NCBI GenBank assembly: GCA_964617585.1
Contig: CAZTXS010000005.1
Location: forward strand, 36,647 to 100,646
Direction of reading: 5' to 3'
Length of the DNA stretch: 64,000 nucleotides
DNA from: UMGS1601 sp964617585
Lineage (GTDB): Bacteria > Bacillota > Clostridia > Oscillospirales > Ruminococcaceae
The translations under genes and the position numbers were made by a program. Positions 17,637 through 26,912 of the stretch are shown one piece after another. Numbering within the stretch: the stretch's first letter is position 1; the number at the start of each line of letters is the position of its first letter. The notes under the pieces are model-generated. The model did not search any database, was not told where the DNA came from, and saw only the letters and a program-made list of their open reading frames with translations.

Positions 17637-19989
17637 AATACGTTAAAACTTCCGGTTTCCTGCCTTTAGTAACAACGCCTAAAAAATCATCATAAAACTC
17701 TTTTTTAATAGATAATGCCCCGCACTCATGCTTTTCAATTGCACCGGCCTCATATAGTTTTTCTTTTATCTTAGGGTAAACGCTTATCGTATATTTTTGA
17801 GCTGTTCTCAGTAAATCAATAGTTTCCTTTAAAGGAATATCCGAATCAAGCCTTGAAATAATATTCTTGGCTTTATCATTATACGGAACTAAAAAATCAT
17901 ATGTTTTATCATCTATAACATCAAATTTTTCTCCGGCAGTTTTAAAAGCCTGACAGCAATATTGAAGATTAGTTTTCTTAAAACGTGCAAAACGCTTTTC
18001 ATTCAACGATAATAAATCAACCAACGTTTCAGAATTTTTAATATTATAAGAAAGAATATTTTTTTGCGTTTTATAAAGCTTTTCAAAATACACAGACATG
18101 GTTTCACATGAAAGCAGATCTGAAAATTCATCGCTGTCTGCAATTTGCCGCGAAATGTCCTGCGCCGTTTTCAACTCATTCATTTTATTAATGTTTTCAT
18201 CCTTAATATTAATTAAATAAACCGGACATACTTCTTTTCTTTCGCCGTTTCTGTTACATCTCCCCGCCGCCTGTGCTGCATTGTCCATTCCTGCAAGTGA
18301 ACGCACCACGCAACCGAACGATATATCAACTCCTGCTTCAATAAGCTTAGTGGTAACACAAATTATTCTGTTATTCTCATTCAGCAGTTTTCGCAGCTGA
18401 TCAATTCTGTCCCGCCTATGCTGAGGACACATATATGTACTAAGGTGTATAATTTCAGCTTTTTCTGAATCAGACGCTTCTTCGTTTTTATCTTTAATAA
18501 GCTTAAATACGGATTCGGCAGACTCTTTGGTATTTACAACCACAAGCAGGTTTTTGCTTTCAAGATACCTCTGATAACAAAAATCCGCCGCATCGCCATA
18601 TGTATAACCTTCAGCCGTTATTTTTGATATAAGTTCGGTTCTTTTAAATATTTCAAAATCTTCAGCATAATCGCCTGTCATATTGTATTCTTCATCCAGC
18701 ATAAGAGAATACTCCGCATTCTCAAAAGCAGGCTGCGTTGCTGAACAAAGCACAACGGAGCTTCCACAGATTTTGGTAAGGAAATTCATTGCAAGATTGA
18801 ACAAATTAACGCATTTTAGCGGAATAGACTGCACCTCGTCAATAATAATTACAGCATGGCTAAGTCTATGCATTCTGCGAAGACAAGAATTCTTATCAGA
18901 AAACAGTGTGTTTAAAAACTGAACCATAGTAGTGGCAATAACAGGACTATCCCATTTTTCTGTACGCAGTTCATATTCATGAAGCTCTTCTTTATTATCT
19001 GTTTCCTGCAGAATATTTGAATGATGTTCAAGAACATTATCTTCACCTGCGACGCTTCTAATCTCATCGCTGTTCTGTTCCAGTATAGACATAAAAGGGG
19101 CAACGTATATAATTTTTTCCATATTATAATTTTTGCAATAATCTATTGCAAATCTTAATGAGGACAGGGTTTTTCCTCCACCCGTCGGAACAGTAAGTCT
19201 GCATATGCCAACCTTATGCTTTGCAAACTCGGCGCAGCGTCTTGAAATATCATTTCTCTGAATGGAAATTCTGTCGGTTCTGTCCTTAAAGCCGTCTAGT
19301 TTGACCTGCATTTTATTATACATATTCTCCCACAAAGCCGATACATCAAATTCTTTTTCCGTCTTGCATCCTGACATAAAATCAGCAGTGTCTATACGAT
19401 CGGCGTCAATTAAAACCGACTGCATAAAACGCTCGAACATTCCAAGATAAAAAGAAAATTTTTTCCTTGATCCAAAGCTTATATCATATATCCTTTTCCT
19501 TACAGTCATGTATTCATATGTGGATTTCTCTATTAAGCTTTCTAATTCCATTGAATTTGAAAGCTTTTCTATACCTTTCTCGATCTCATCATATCTGTCG
19601 TTTTTAGAAATCCTCTTGGAAAACACATCGTTTCCCTCTTCATCCAACCAATCATGCAAACCATGATGAGAAATAATTGTCCTTGCAATAAATCTGCAAG
19701 CTTTAGTTTTATTTTTATCATTAAATCGGTCGGATATTTCGCATAAATATTTTGCTCCTGCAAAGCTGTGATCAATTTCCCCTCGTCTAAAACTACTTTC
19801 GCCTTGAATATATTTATTGAAATCAGCCGTCATTTTGCCGACGTCATGAAAAATCCCCTGCAAATATGCCAAAGAAGAAAGCTTAAGCTTTTTTGTATAT
19901 TTTTCACATAAAGCAGCAACCCCGGCGCAATGCTCGTTCACTGTTTGTATTTTATTATCCGTTTCCCTTATATGCGCAATATAATCCAT
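17635..19989 (-). CDS. cas3: CRISPR helicase-nuclease Cas3 (I-C)
   Basis: 784 residues. N-terminal HD nuclease: histidine near residue 20 (NEHCAGVAA), FHDVGK (H48-D49), ISHHGLHDW and IDADRIDTADF. Then an SF2 helicase: LTVPTGGGKTLSSLRFA (Walker A, about 267-274), IIIDEVQSIP (motif II with DEVQ), VVLCSATQP (motif III) and AQAAGRCNRNGER (motif VI). Recruited by Cascade to degrade target DNA. First gene of the cas operon, behind its own promoter. Confidence 0.96.
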   Translation of the reverse strand: MDYIAHIRETDNKIQTVNEHCAGVAALCEKYTKKLKLSSLAYLQGIFHDVGKMTADFNKYIQGESSFRRGEIDHSFAGAKYLCEISDRFNDKNKTKACRFIARTIISHHGLHDWLDEEGNDVFSKRISKNDRYDEIEKGIEKLSNSMELESLIEKSTYEYMTVRKRIYDISFGSRKKFSFYLGMFERFMQSVLIDADRIDTADFMSGCKTEKEFDVSALWENMYNKMQVKLDGFKDRTDRISIQRNDISRRCAEFAKHKVGICRLTVPTGGGKTLSSLRFAIDYCKNYNMEKIIYVAPFMSILEQNSDEIRSVAGEDNVLEHHSNILQETDNKEELHEYELRTEKWDSPVIATTMVQFLNTLFSDKNSCLRRMHRLSHAVIIIDEVQSIPLKCVNLFNLAMNFLTKICGSSVVLCSATQPAFENAEYSLMLDEEYNMTGDYAEDFEIFKRTELISKITAEGYTYGDAADFCYQRYLESKNLLVVVNTKESAESVFKLIKDKNEEASDSEKAEIIHLSTYMCPQHRRDRIDQLRKLLNENNRIICVTTKLIEAGVDISFGCVVRSLAGMDNAAQAAGRCNRNGERKEVCPVYLINIKDENINKMNELKTAQDISRQIADSDEFSDLLSCETMSVYFEKLYKTQKNILSYNIKNSETLVDLLSLNEKRFARFKKTNLQYCCQAFKTAGEKFDVIDDKTYDFLVPYNDKAKNIISRLDSDIPLKETIDLLRTAQKYTISVYPKIKEKLYEAGAIEKHECGALSIKKEFYDDFLGVVTKGRKPEVLTY

Positions 19990-20066
19990 AGAACTGCCAT
20001 TCCTCTATCCTCAAAACCAAATATTTTATTTTAATTACATTATTACATAATTTTGCTACTAAAATA

Positions 20067-20095
20067 AGTATATCATATAAAAACTAAAAATTCAA
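20067..20095 (-). promoter_or_regulatory. Promoter of the cas operon
   Basis: Minus-strand TTGAAT (20095-20090), 17-bp spacer, TATACT (20072-20067), about 75 nt before cas3. It is separated from leuS by a terminator and by repeat copy A. Confidence 0.65.
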
Positions 20096-20110
20096 CAAAA
20101 ACATACATAT

Positions 20111-20216
20111 TTTAATAAGAGCTTGCCCGTTATTCAACGTGGAAAGGGTCGGCATTGCCGAACGGGTAATAAAACCCGCCGCCTATAGAAGCGGAGGACA
20201 TCTTGCCTTAGTTATA
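20111..20216. repeat. Dispersed palindromic element, copy A (long hairpin deleted)
   Basis: Starts TTTAATAAGAGCTTGCCCGT and ends CTTGCCTTAGTTATA. Same order as the full copies: arm pair CTTGCCCGT/ACGTGGAAAG, hairpin GTCGGC-ATT-GCCGA, then directly ACGGGTAAT and the CCGCC hairpin. The 36-bp third hairpin of the other copies is missing cleanly. It lies between leuS and cas3, downstream of leuS. Confidence 0.85.
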
Positions 20217-20243
20217 AAATTTTATTTAAGTTTCAAATATATT

Positions 20244-20303
20244 TAAAAAAACGGCTCTTACATTATGTGTTTGTGTTTAACATCATAACATAAAAGCCGT
20301 TTT
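20244..20303 (-). terminator. Terminator of leuS
   Basis: Minus-strand stem AAAACGGCT ... AGCCGTTTT followed by further T (arms 20295-20303 and 20248-20256); the 38-nt loop can pair further. Located 29 nt after the leuS stop. Confidence 0.7.
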
Positions 20304-20331
20304 CTTAATATTATATTATTTTAAAACCACA

Positions 20332-22737
20332 TTATTTAACAACAATGTTTACAAGCTTTCCGGGAACGTAAATCTCTTTGATAATACTCTTTCCGTTTAC
20401 CGCTTCTGCAATCTTTGGCTCTGCCATAACCTTTTCAATTACCGATTCCTTTTCCTCGTCAACACTTATAACCAGCTTAGCCTTGACCTTTCCGTTGATC
20501 TGAGCCGCTATCTCTATGGTATCGTCAACACAAAGCGACTCGTCAAATTCAGGCCACTTCTGCTCGTTTAACATACCTGTGAAGCCCATATTCTGATACA
20601 TTTCTTCGGTAATATGAGGGGCAAAAGGATTTAGCAGCGTAATGAAAGTTTTAAGCTCCGCCTTATTAATCTGCTTAGAAGCGTAAATCTCATTAATCAG
20701 CGACATAAGAGCCGCAACAGCAGTGTTGAATTTGAGGTTTTCTATATCCTCGGAAACCTTCTTAATCGTTTTATGGAATGAGGATTTCAACTCCTTACGA
20801 TAGTCATTGCCTTCAATCGCCATATCCTGAAGCGACCATACTCTGTCAAGGAATCTCTTGCAACCCTTTATGGATTTCGTACTCCAAGGAGCTGTCTTTT
20901 CAAAATCTCCGACAAACATCTCATAAAGGCGCAACGAATCTGCTCCGTACTCGTTTACAACGTCATCTGGATTTATAACGTTGCCTCTGGATTTTGACAT
21001 CTTTTGTCCGTCCTCGCCGAGAATCATACCATGAGATGTTCTTCTTATATACGGCTCTTTTGTAGGCACAACGCCCAAATCATAAAGGAACTTATGCCAG
21101 AAACGCGAGTAAAGCAGATGAAGCGTAGTATGCTCCATTCCTCCGTTATACCAGTCAACAGGCATCCAGTAATCAAGAGCTTCCTTGGAAGCAAGCTCCT
21201 TATCGTTATGAGGATCACAGTATCTCAAGAAGTACCACGAAGAACCCGCCCACTGAGGCATGGTATCCGTTTCTCTCTTTGCGGGACCTCCGCAGTGAGG
21301 ACAGGTGGTGTTTATAAAGCTTTCAAGCGTTGAAAGCGGTGATTCTCCGTTATCGGTAGGCATATAGCTGTCAACCTCAGGAAGCGTCAGAGGAAGCTCG
21401 CTTTCGGGAATCGGAACATATCCGCACTTTTCACAATGAACGATAGGAATAGGCTCTCCCCAATATCTCTGACGTGAGAACACCCAGTCACGAAGCTTGT
21501 AATTTACTTTTTTCTTACCCTTTCCTGTTTCTTCAAGCCAGTCTTTCATTTTAACCTTGGCTTCTTCAACCGTCAAGCCGTCCAGAAATCCTGAGTTAGT
21601 CATAATTCCTGTTGCACAATCAGTGAACGCCTCTTTGGTCACGTCGCCGCCCTTTACAACCTCGATAATAGGCAAGTCAAACACCTTGGCGAAATCATAG
21701 TCACGGGTATCATGCGCTGGAACGGCCATGATAGCTCCCGTTCCGTAGCCCATTAAAACATAATCGGATATAAATATAGGAATTTCTCTCCCGTTCACGG
21801 GGTTTACGGCATGAACGCCGTCCAGCTTAACGCCAGTCTTTTCCTTAACCATTTCAGTTCTTTCAAAATCAGACTTTCTTGCCGATTTTTCCTGATACTC
21901 GCGTATAGCGTCGTTATTTTTAAGCTTTGGTTCCCATTTCTTTAAAATAGGATGCTCCGGCGAAATAACCATATATGTTGCTCCGAAAAGCGTATCCGGA
22001 CGGGTTGTATAAACGGTCAGTATATCACCCTCGGAGGTTTCAAATTCAACCTCCGCTCCCTCAGAACGTCCTATCCAGTTTTTCTGCGTCGTTTTAATCT
22101 TATCAAGGTAATTCACTTCCGAAAGATCGTCAATAAGTCTTTGAGCATACTCGGTAATTTTCAGCATCCACTGACTTTTAACCTTGTGAACTACCTCGCC
22201 TCCGCATCGCTCGCAAACGCCGCCGACAACCTCTTCATTTGCTAAAACGACTTTACAGGACGTACACCAGTTTACAGCCATTTCGCTCTTATATGCCAGA
22301 CCTTTTTTGAACATTTGAATAAATATCCATTGCGTCCATTTGAAATAGTCGGGGTCGGTGGTGTTTACTTCTTTATCCCAATCGAAAGATAGTCCGAGCA
22401 TTTTTAGCTGACCTTTAAATCTTTCAATATTGTTCTTTGTAACTATTGCCGGATGAATCTTATTCTTTATAGCAAAGTTTTCCGTAGGCAGTCCGAAAGC
22501 GTCCCATCCCATAGGGAACAGCACGTTATAACCCTCAAGTCTTTTCTTTCTTGACACTATGTCCATTGCTGTATACGGACGGGGATGCCCGATATGTAGC
22601 CCCTGTCCTGAAGGATAAGGAAACTCGACCAGAGCATAAAACTTCGGCTTTGAATAGTCTTTAGACGCTTCAAAGATGTTATTTTTCTCCCATATGTCCT
22701 GCCACTTCTTTTCTATTGCCTTAAAATTATAATCCAT
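20332..22737 (-). CDS. leuS: Leucyl-tRNA synthetase
   Basis: 801 residues from ATG 22737 (MDYNFKAIEKKWQ; AAAGGA in front), preferred over the TTG 9 bp upstream. Class I motifs: PYPSGQGLHIGHPRPYTAMD (HIGH) and GQKMSKSRGNV (KMSKS). The editing domain shows VYTTRPDTLFGATYMV and the Zn-type cysteines WCTSCKVVLANEEVVGGVCERCG. Charges tRNA-Leu in the cytoplasm. It follows rsfS with a gap of about 77 bp. Confidence 0.98.
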   Translation of the reverse strand: MDYNFKAIEKKWQDIWEKNNIFEASKDYSKPKFYALVEFPYPSGQGLHIGHPRPYTAMDIVSRKKRLEGYNVLFPMGWDAFGLPTENFAIKNKIHPAIVTKNNIERFKGQLKMLGLSFDWDKEVNTTDPDYFKWTQWIFIQMFKKGLAYKSEMAVNWCTSCKVVLANEEVVGGVCERCGGEVVHKVKSQWMLKITEYAQRLIDDLSEVNYLDKIKTTQKNWIGRSEGAEVEFETSEGDILTVYTTRPDTLFGATYMVISPEHPILKKWEPKLKNNDAIREYQEKSARKSDFERTEMVKEKTGVKLDGVHAVNPVNGREIPIFISDYVLMGYGTGAIMAVPAHDTRDYDFAKVFDLPIIEVVKGGDVTKEAFTDCATGIMTNSGFLDGLTVEEAKVKMKDWLEETGKGKKKVNYKLRDWVFSRQRYWGEPIPIVHCEKCGYVPIPESELPLTLPEVDSYMPTDNGESPLSTLESFINTTCPHCGGPAKRETDTMPQWAGSSWYFLRYCDPHNDKELASKEALDYWMPVDWYNGGMEHTTLHLLYSRFWHKFLYDLGVVPTKEPYIRRTSHGMILGEDGQKMSKSRGNVINPDDVVNEYGADSLRLYEMFVGDFEKTAPWSTKSIKGCKRFLDRVWSLQDMAIEGNDYRKELKSSFHKTIKKVSEDIENLKFNTAVAALMSLINEIYASKQINKAELKTFITLLNPFAPHITEEMYQNMGFTGMLNEQKWPEFDESLCVDDTIEIAAQINGKVKAKLVISVDEEKESVIEKVMAEPKIAEAVNGKSIIKEIYVPGKLVNIVVK

Positions 22738-22814
22738 TCTTTTCAATCCTTTGTGTTTATTTTTTATAACTTAAAGCTTAAAGCTTTTTCTTTCAAACTC
22801 ACTGTTAAATGTTT

Positions 22815-23168
22815 TTAATTGAGAAATTCCGAAACGTCAATATGCTCTCCGTCCGCCCAAAGACGCTCCAGATTGTAATGCTCTCTGGTTTCTTTATAAA
22901 ATATATGAACGACAACATCGCCGTAGTCAATGATTATCCAGTTAGCTCCACGCTCTCCCTCAACCCTCAAAGGCTCGGCGCCCTGCTGTTTCATTTTAAA
23001 TTCGACCTCGTCCGCCAGTGCTCTTGTCTGTGTTGACGACATACCGTTCGCTATAACAAAATAATCCGCAATTATAGTCAACTCACTGATTTTTATTGTC
23101 TGTATATCCTCCGCCTTTTTAGCGTCGAGCGTTTTAATAATAAGCTTCAGCTTCTCTTCAAGAGTCAT
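22815..23168 (-). CDS. rsfS: Ribosome silencing factor RsfS
   Basis: 117 residues. The family core is visible: KKAEDIQTIKISELTIIADYFVIANGMSSTQTRALADEVE and LRVEGERGANWIIIDYGDVVVHIF. Binds L14 and blocks 50S-30S joining in starved cells. Forms the usual nadD-yqeK-rsfS cluster. Confidence 0.96.
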   Translation of the reverse strand: MTLEEKLKLIIKTLDAKKAEDIQTIKISELTIIADYFVIANGMSSTQTRALADEVEFKMKQQGAEPLRVEGERGANWIIIDYGDVVVHIFYKETREHYNLERLWADGEHIDVSEFLN

Positions 23169-23181
23169 TTAAACTTCTCCT

Positions 23182-23778
23182 TTATTTCTTGTTTTTAACT
23201 TTCCCTACATACTCATTATACGCAGAAAGCGTAGATTTTACTATTTCAAATTCCTTATTTATCGTGCTTTTGATAGAATATTTAAGCGCCTCCAGCATAC
23301 CTGAATTTAAATCTTTATGCGCAAGCTTCCTGTATTTCTTAACATCGCTGTAGGTTCTGTCCTCAGAAACCAGGTCGGCGAGATAAACTATCTTTTCAAG
23401 TGTTGACATTCCCTCTCTGGCTACCGTGTGATACCTCACGGCGTTTTGAATGTCCTCATCATATATCCCAAATTCTTCTTCGATAAATACAGAACCGGCT
23501 ATGGCGTGGTGCAAAGCCTTGGTGTTTTTTTCAGATTCATCAACATATGTTCTGCTTCGTGAAATAAGAGCCGTTTGTTCTTTATCTCCGTCCTCCTTAC
23601 ACACGTCATGTACAAGTCCGGCAAGATAGGCTTTCTTTTCATCAAAGCCGTTTTTCTCAGCTAAACGTTCGGCTTCCTCTGCAACGCATATTGAATGATG
23701 ATATCGATCCTTACTAAGCCTTTTTTTCAGAAAGCTTTTTAAGTATTTGATATTTTCGTCATAGTCAAAATCAATCAA
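23182..23778 (-). CDS. yqeK: HD-domain phosphohydrolase YqeK (Ap4A hydrolase family)
   Basis: 198 residues. HD residues: RYHHSICVAEEAERLA, AGLVHDVCKED, HHAIAGSVFIEEEFG and YLADLVSEDRTY. YqeK proteins hydrolyse diadenosine tetraphosphate symmetrically. Start overlaps the nadD 3' end by 8 bp. Confidence 0.95.
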   Translation of the reverse strand: MIDFDYDENIKYLKSFLKKRLSKDRYHHSICVAEEAERLAEKNGFDEKKAYLAGLVHDVCKEDGDKEQTALISRSRTYVDESEKNTKALHHAIAGSVFIEEEFGIYDEDIQNAVRYHTVAREGMSTLEKIVYLADLVSEDRTYSDVKKYRKLAHKDLNSGMLEALKYSIKSTINKEFEIVKSTLSAYNEYVGKVKNKK

Positions 23779-24397
23779 TATACAATTTCCTTTCTAAAAT
23801 GTATTCTACTACCTTTTTATCCAAATAGCAAGTAAGTTTTTCATCATCTTTTTCTCTGACCGCTTCCCTTATTTCAGTCGAAGATATTTCAAGAGGAGCT
23901 ACCGTGATAATTTTTACCTCTCCTCCGAGCGATATAAGCTCTCTTGCATAGTCTTCAAGCTTTTCTGCGCCTTCTTCGCAACGGCTCATACAAACCAGCG
24001 TGCAAAGCTTTAAAATCTCATCAAACCTGTACCATTTCTTAAAGTAAATAAGCATATCGCTTCCCATTATAAAATGAAGCTTATACTCATTATCCGGATA
24101 GGCTTCTTTAAGCGCTTTCAAAGTGTTAAAAGAATAGCTTTTTCCGCTTTGAGAAAACTCTATATCGCTTATGCGGATATTATCGCAGTTAATATCATTA
24201 TTTTCAAGAGAAAGCTTTATAATGTTCACTCTGTCCTTATCGTCCGCGAGACCGTCCGCACTTTTATGCGGAGGAAGCTTTGACGGAACAATTATTATCT
24301 CATCAAAGCTCAAAGCCCTTGAAACCTCTGAAATCAGCTTTTTATGTCCCTTGTGAAACGGATTGAAGGTTCCTCCGAAAACAGCAATATTTTTCAC
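23771..24397 (-). CDS. nadD: Nicotinate-nucleotide adenylyltransferase
   Basis: 208 residues from GTG 24397 behind GGGAGGCGG. Nucleotidyltransferase motifs GGTFNPFHKGHKKLI (HxGH) and the C-terminal ISSTEIREAV. Converts NaMN to deamido-NAD in NAD synthesis; nadA is at 60625 in the same window. Confidence 0.97.
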   Translation of the reverse strand: MKNIAVFGGTFNPFHKGHKKLISEVSRALSFDEIIIVPSKLPPHKSADGLADDKDRVNIIKLSLENNDINCDNIRISDIEFSQSGKSYSFNTLKALKEAYPDNEYKLHFIMGSDMLIYFKKWYRFDEILKLCTLVCMSRCEEGAEKLEDYARELISLGGEVKIITVAPLEISSTEIREAVREKDDEKLTCYLDKKVVEYILERKLYID

Positions 24398-24449
24398 GCT
24401 TCCGCCTCCCTTTGATTTCGTTTAAAAACGGGCTGTGCTTATCTTTCCA

Positions 24450-24740
24450 TTACGGAAGCTTAATTATAGGTTCCTTTTCATTCTTCTTATACAAAATACC
24501 GATAGAACCTATAACCTTAACAACGTCAGCGCTTATTGATTCTGCAATCTCGGCAGACGCTTCCTTTGCAGAATAAAGGGAATTGTCAAGCACCCTGATT
24601 TTCATAATCTCATGAACCCTAAGATAATCGTCTATACGGCTTATCTGCTCGGCTGAAACACCGCTCTTGCCGATTTGAAATACAGGATTAAGCTTGTTTG
24701 AGATACTATTTAAATATGCTCTTTGCTTTGATGTAAGCAT
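24450..24740 (-). CDS. yhbY: CRM-domain RNA-binding protein YhbY
   Basis: 96 residues: MLTSKQRAYLNSISNKLNPVFQIGKSGVS (with the GxxG-type loop GKSG) and VIGSIGILYKK. Binds the pre-50S ribosomal subunit. Commonly next to nadD in Firmicutes; obgE, its frequent neighbour, is not adjacent here. Confidence 0.94.
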   Translation of the reverse strand: MLTSKQRAYLNSISNKLNPVFQIGKSGVSAEQISRIDDYLRVHEIMKIRVLDNSLYSAKEASAEIAESISADVVKVIGSIGILYKKNEKEPIIKLP

Positions 24741-24762
24741 AAGAATTTCCGCCCTTCAAATT

Positions 24763-25332
24763 TTATATAATTTTTAAAAGCTCCTTTATGGCGTTACCTC
24801 TGTGAGAAATTTTATTCTTTTCCTCATTACTCATCTGCGCCAGAGTTTTATCTCCGTAAAGGAAAATCGGATCATAGCCAAAACCGTTCGTTCCCTTTTC
24901 CTCATAGCCTATTCCGCCCTCGCAGGTGCCTCTCACAGTCAACGCTTCGCCGTTATCTCTTATAAGACATATCGTACATACAAACCTGGCTGTCCTGCCG
25001 CTTTCAGAAACTCCCTCAAGCTGCTGCAAAACCTTCAAGTTTCTTTTATGAGCGGTTTTAAGTCCCTCATAACGGGCAGAATAAATTCCCGGCCTTTTAT
25101 CAAGAGCGTCCACCTCAAGTCCGCTGTCGTCTGCTATAACATAGGTTTTTGTTATATCATAAATCGCCTTTGCCTTAAGCTTTGCATTTTCTTCAAAGGT
25201 CTTACCCGTTTCTTCAATCTCAATATTTATGCCTGACTCCGACTGGGAAACAACCTCAAATCCGAGAGGAGTTAAAATCTCTTTAAACTCGCTGACCTTT
25301 CCTTTGTTATTGGTAGCTAATATAAGCTTCAT
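24763..25332 (-). CDS. rdgB: XTP/dITP pyrophosphatase (RdgB/HAM1)
   Basis: 189 residues from ATG 25332, chosen because it gives an ATGA overlap with the gene before it and has GGAAGGAG in front. Motifs LATNNKGKVSEF, VIADDSGLEVDALDKRPGIYSARY, GTNGFGYDPIFL and SHRGNAI. Removes non-canonical purine triphosphates. Confidence 0.96.
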   Translation of the reverse strand: MKLILATNNKGKVSEFKEILTPLGFEVVSQSESGINIEIEETGKTFEENAKLKAKAIYDITKTYVIADDSGLEVDALDKRPGIYSARYEGLKTAHKRNLKVLQQLEGVSESGRTARFVCTICLIRDNGEALTVRGTCEGGIGYEEKGTNGFGYDPIFLYGDKTLAQMSNEEKNKISHRGNAIKELLKII

Positions 25333-25682
25333 ATACCGAGCTTCTCCTTCCACTCGCTTTCCTTGAAACCGGCAAGAACAAAATTGTCCGATACAAGGAT
25401 AGGTCTTTTAACAAGCATACCGTCGCCGGATAAAAGCTTGATTTTCTCATCATATGACATTTCAGCAAGCCTGTCTTTCAAACCCAACTCACGGTAAAGC
25501 ATACCGCTCGTATTAAAAAATCTCTTTATATCCAGTCCGGATATCTCAATCCACTCTTTAAGCTCGCTTTCAGACGGGTTTTGCTCTTTGATATGACGGT
25601 CGGTATAACTAACGCCGTTTTTGTCTAAAAAAGCCTTTGCTTTCTTACAGGTTGTACATTTGGGGTATTGTATAAATAACAT
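25329..25682 (-). CDS. ArsC/Spx-family thioredoxin-fold protein
   Basis: 117 residues with N-terminal YPKCTTCKKAKAFLD (CxxC) and LVKRPILVSDNFVLAGFKESEW, both typical of the ArsC-like/Spx fold. The RPI motif and loop match the arsenate-reductase-like branch; no ars genes are nearby, so a reductase or stress role is open. Confidence 0.88.
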   Translation of the reverse strand: MLFIQYPKCTTCKKAKAFLDKNGVSYTDRHIKEQNPSESELKEWIEISGLDIKRFFNTSGMLYRELGLKDRLAEMSYDEKIKLLSGDGMLVKRPILVSDNFVLAGFKESEWKEKLGI

Positions 25683-25702
25683 GAATTTTCTCCTTTTTCT
25701 GT

Positions 25703-26608
25703 TTATTCAAACAAAGCGTTCACAAAGTCTGCGCTGTTAAACGGTTCTATATCCTCGATACTCTCTCCGACTGTAATAAGCTTAACCGGAATCTTCAAGT
25801 CCTCGGTAATAGAAAGAACGATTCCCCCCTTGGCTGTTCCGTCAAGCTTGGTTAGTATGATTCCCGTTATATCAGCGACCTCATTAAAAAGCCTTGCTTG
25901 ATTGACCGCATTCTGTCCTGTTGTTGCGTCAAGCGCTAATAAAACCTCAAGAGAACAGCCTTCGGCCTGTTCATGAACTATTCTGGATATTTTTTTTAGC
26001 TCCTCCATAAGGTTTTTCTTATTGTGAAGTCTTCCTGCCGTGTCGCATATAACCACATCAACCGAACGGGCTTTTGCCGCTGTCAGAGCGTCAAAAACTA
26101 CCGCCGCCGGGTCAGAACCCTCTTTTTGCTTAATAATAGGCACTCCCGCTCTTTCAGTCCAAACCTCAAGCTGATCTATTGCGGCAGCCCGGAACGTATC
26201 CGCAGCGGCGACAAGAACTTTCTTGCCCTCGTTTTTAAGCTGATATGCAAGCTTTCCTATAGACGTAGTCTTGCCCGCTCCGTTCACACCGATAACCAAA
26301 ATTACAGACGGCTTTGCTGACAAATCAAGAGGCTGTTCCTCACCCAGCATATCCGTAATAACTTCCTTAAGCAGATCCTTTATAAGCGTCGGGTCGGTAA
26401 TACCCTGAGATTTTACTCGGTCACGAAGCTCATCGCAAATTCTCATTGAAGTATTGACCCCTATGTCGCACATGATAAGCGTTTCTTCAAGCTCTTCAAA
26501 AAGGTCTTCGTCAATCCTTGTAAAAGCTCCGAGCATTGCGTTCAGCTTGCTCAAAAAAGCATTGTTTGTTTTTGAAAGTCCCTGTTTCAGCTTTTTAAAT
26601 AATCCCAT
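25703..26608 (-). CDS. ftsY: Signal recognition particle receptor FtsY
   Basis: 301 residues with NG domains: GVNGAGKTTSIGKLAYQL (G1), VDVVICDTAGRLHNKKNLMEEL (G3) and IILTKLDGTAKGG (G4). The acidic A domain is very short, usual for Firmicutes. AAGGAGTCAGAT before ATG. Docks SRP-ribosome complexes to SecYEG. Confidence 0.97.
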   Translation of the reverse strand: MGLFKKLKQGLSKTNNAFLSKLNAMLGAFTRIDEDLFEELEETLIMCDIGVNTSMRICDELRDRVKSQGITDPTLIKDLLKEVITDMLGEEQPLDLSAKPSVILVIGVNGAGKTTSIGKLAYQLKNEGKKVLVAAADTFRAAAIDQLEVWTERAGVPIIKQKEGSDPAAVVFDALTAAKARSVDVVICDTAGRLHNKKNLMEELKKISRIVHEQAEGCSLEVLLALDATTGQNAVNQARLFNEVADITGIILTKLDGTAKGGIVLSITEDLKIPVKLITVGESIEDIEPFNSADFVNALFE

Positions 26609-26619
26609 ATCTGACTCCT

Positions 26620-26876
26620 TTATAAATTACTGTTTAGTAAATGCTCCGTAATAATTGTATAGCTATATGAATTTATTGTTATTCTTATATTATCAATTTC
26701 TGCATAAAAATTTTTTCCCTTTTTGAAAATATAACAATTCTTCTTATACAATTTATTTCTGCAAAGCTTAACTGTGTATTCAGCGTCTATTCTTAAATTT
26801 TTTCTTATTCTGTCCGTTCCCATTTTGTAGTATGAATCTTATCAATGTTTTTCAATAATAATTCTTTATAACCCAA
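26620..26876 (-). pseudogene. DUF3781-like small protein, broken by a one-base frameshift
   Basis: The 67-codon frame from ATG 26823 has no SD. Upstream, in another frame, TTG 26876 follows AAGGCGG and encodes GYKELLLKNIDKIHTTK. As I recall the DUF3781 family, its proteins read roughly '..NI.K.HTT.LG..RI..NL', so the two halves (…KIHTTK and MGTDRIRKNLRID…) join exactly if one A is added to the run at 26821-26828. The rest (CYIFKKGKNFYAEIDNIRITINSYSYTIITEH) matches the family core. Either a real frameshift or a homopolymer sequencing error. Confidence 0.6.
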
Positions 26877-26912
26877 TTAAAACAACCGCCTTATTAAATT
26901 TCATTAGGATAA

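Noticed and set aside
11930..19989. Missing cas6
   Set aside because: Not an anomaly: in subtype I-C Cas5c does the crRNA processing.
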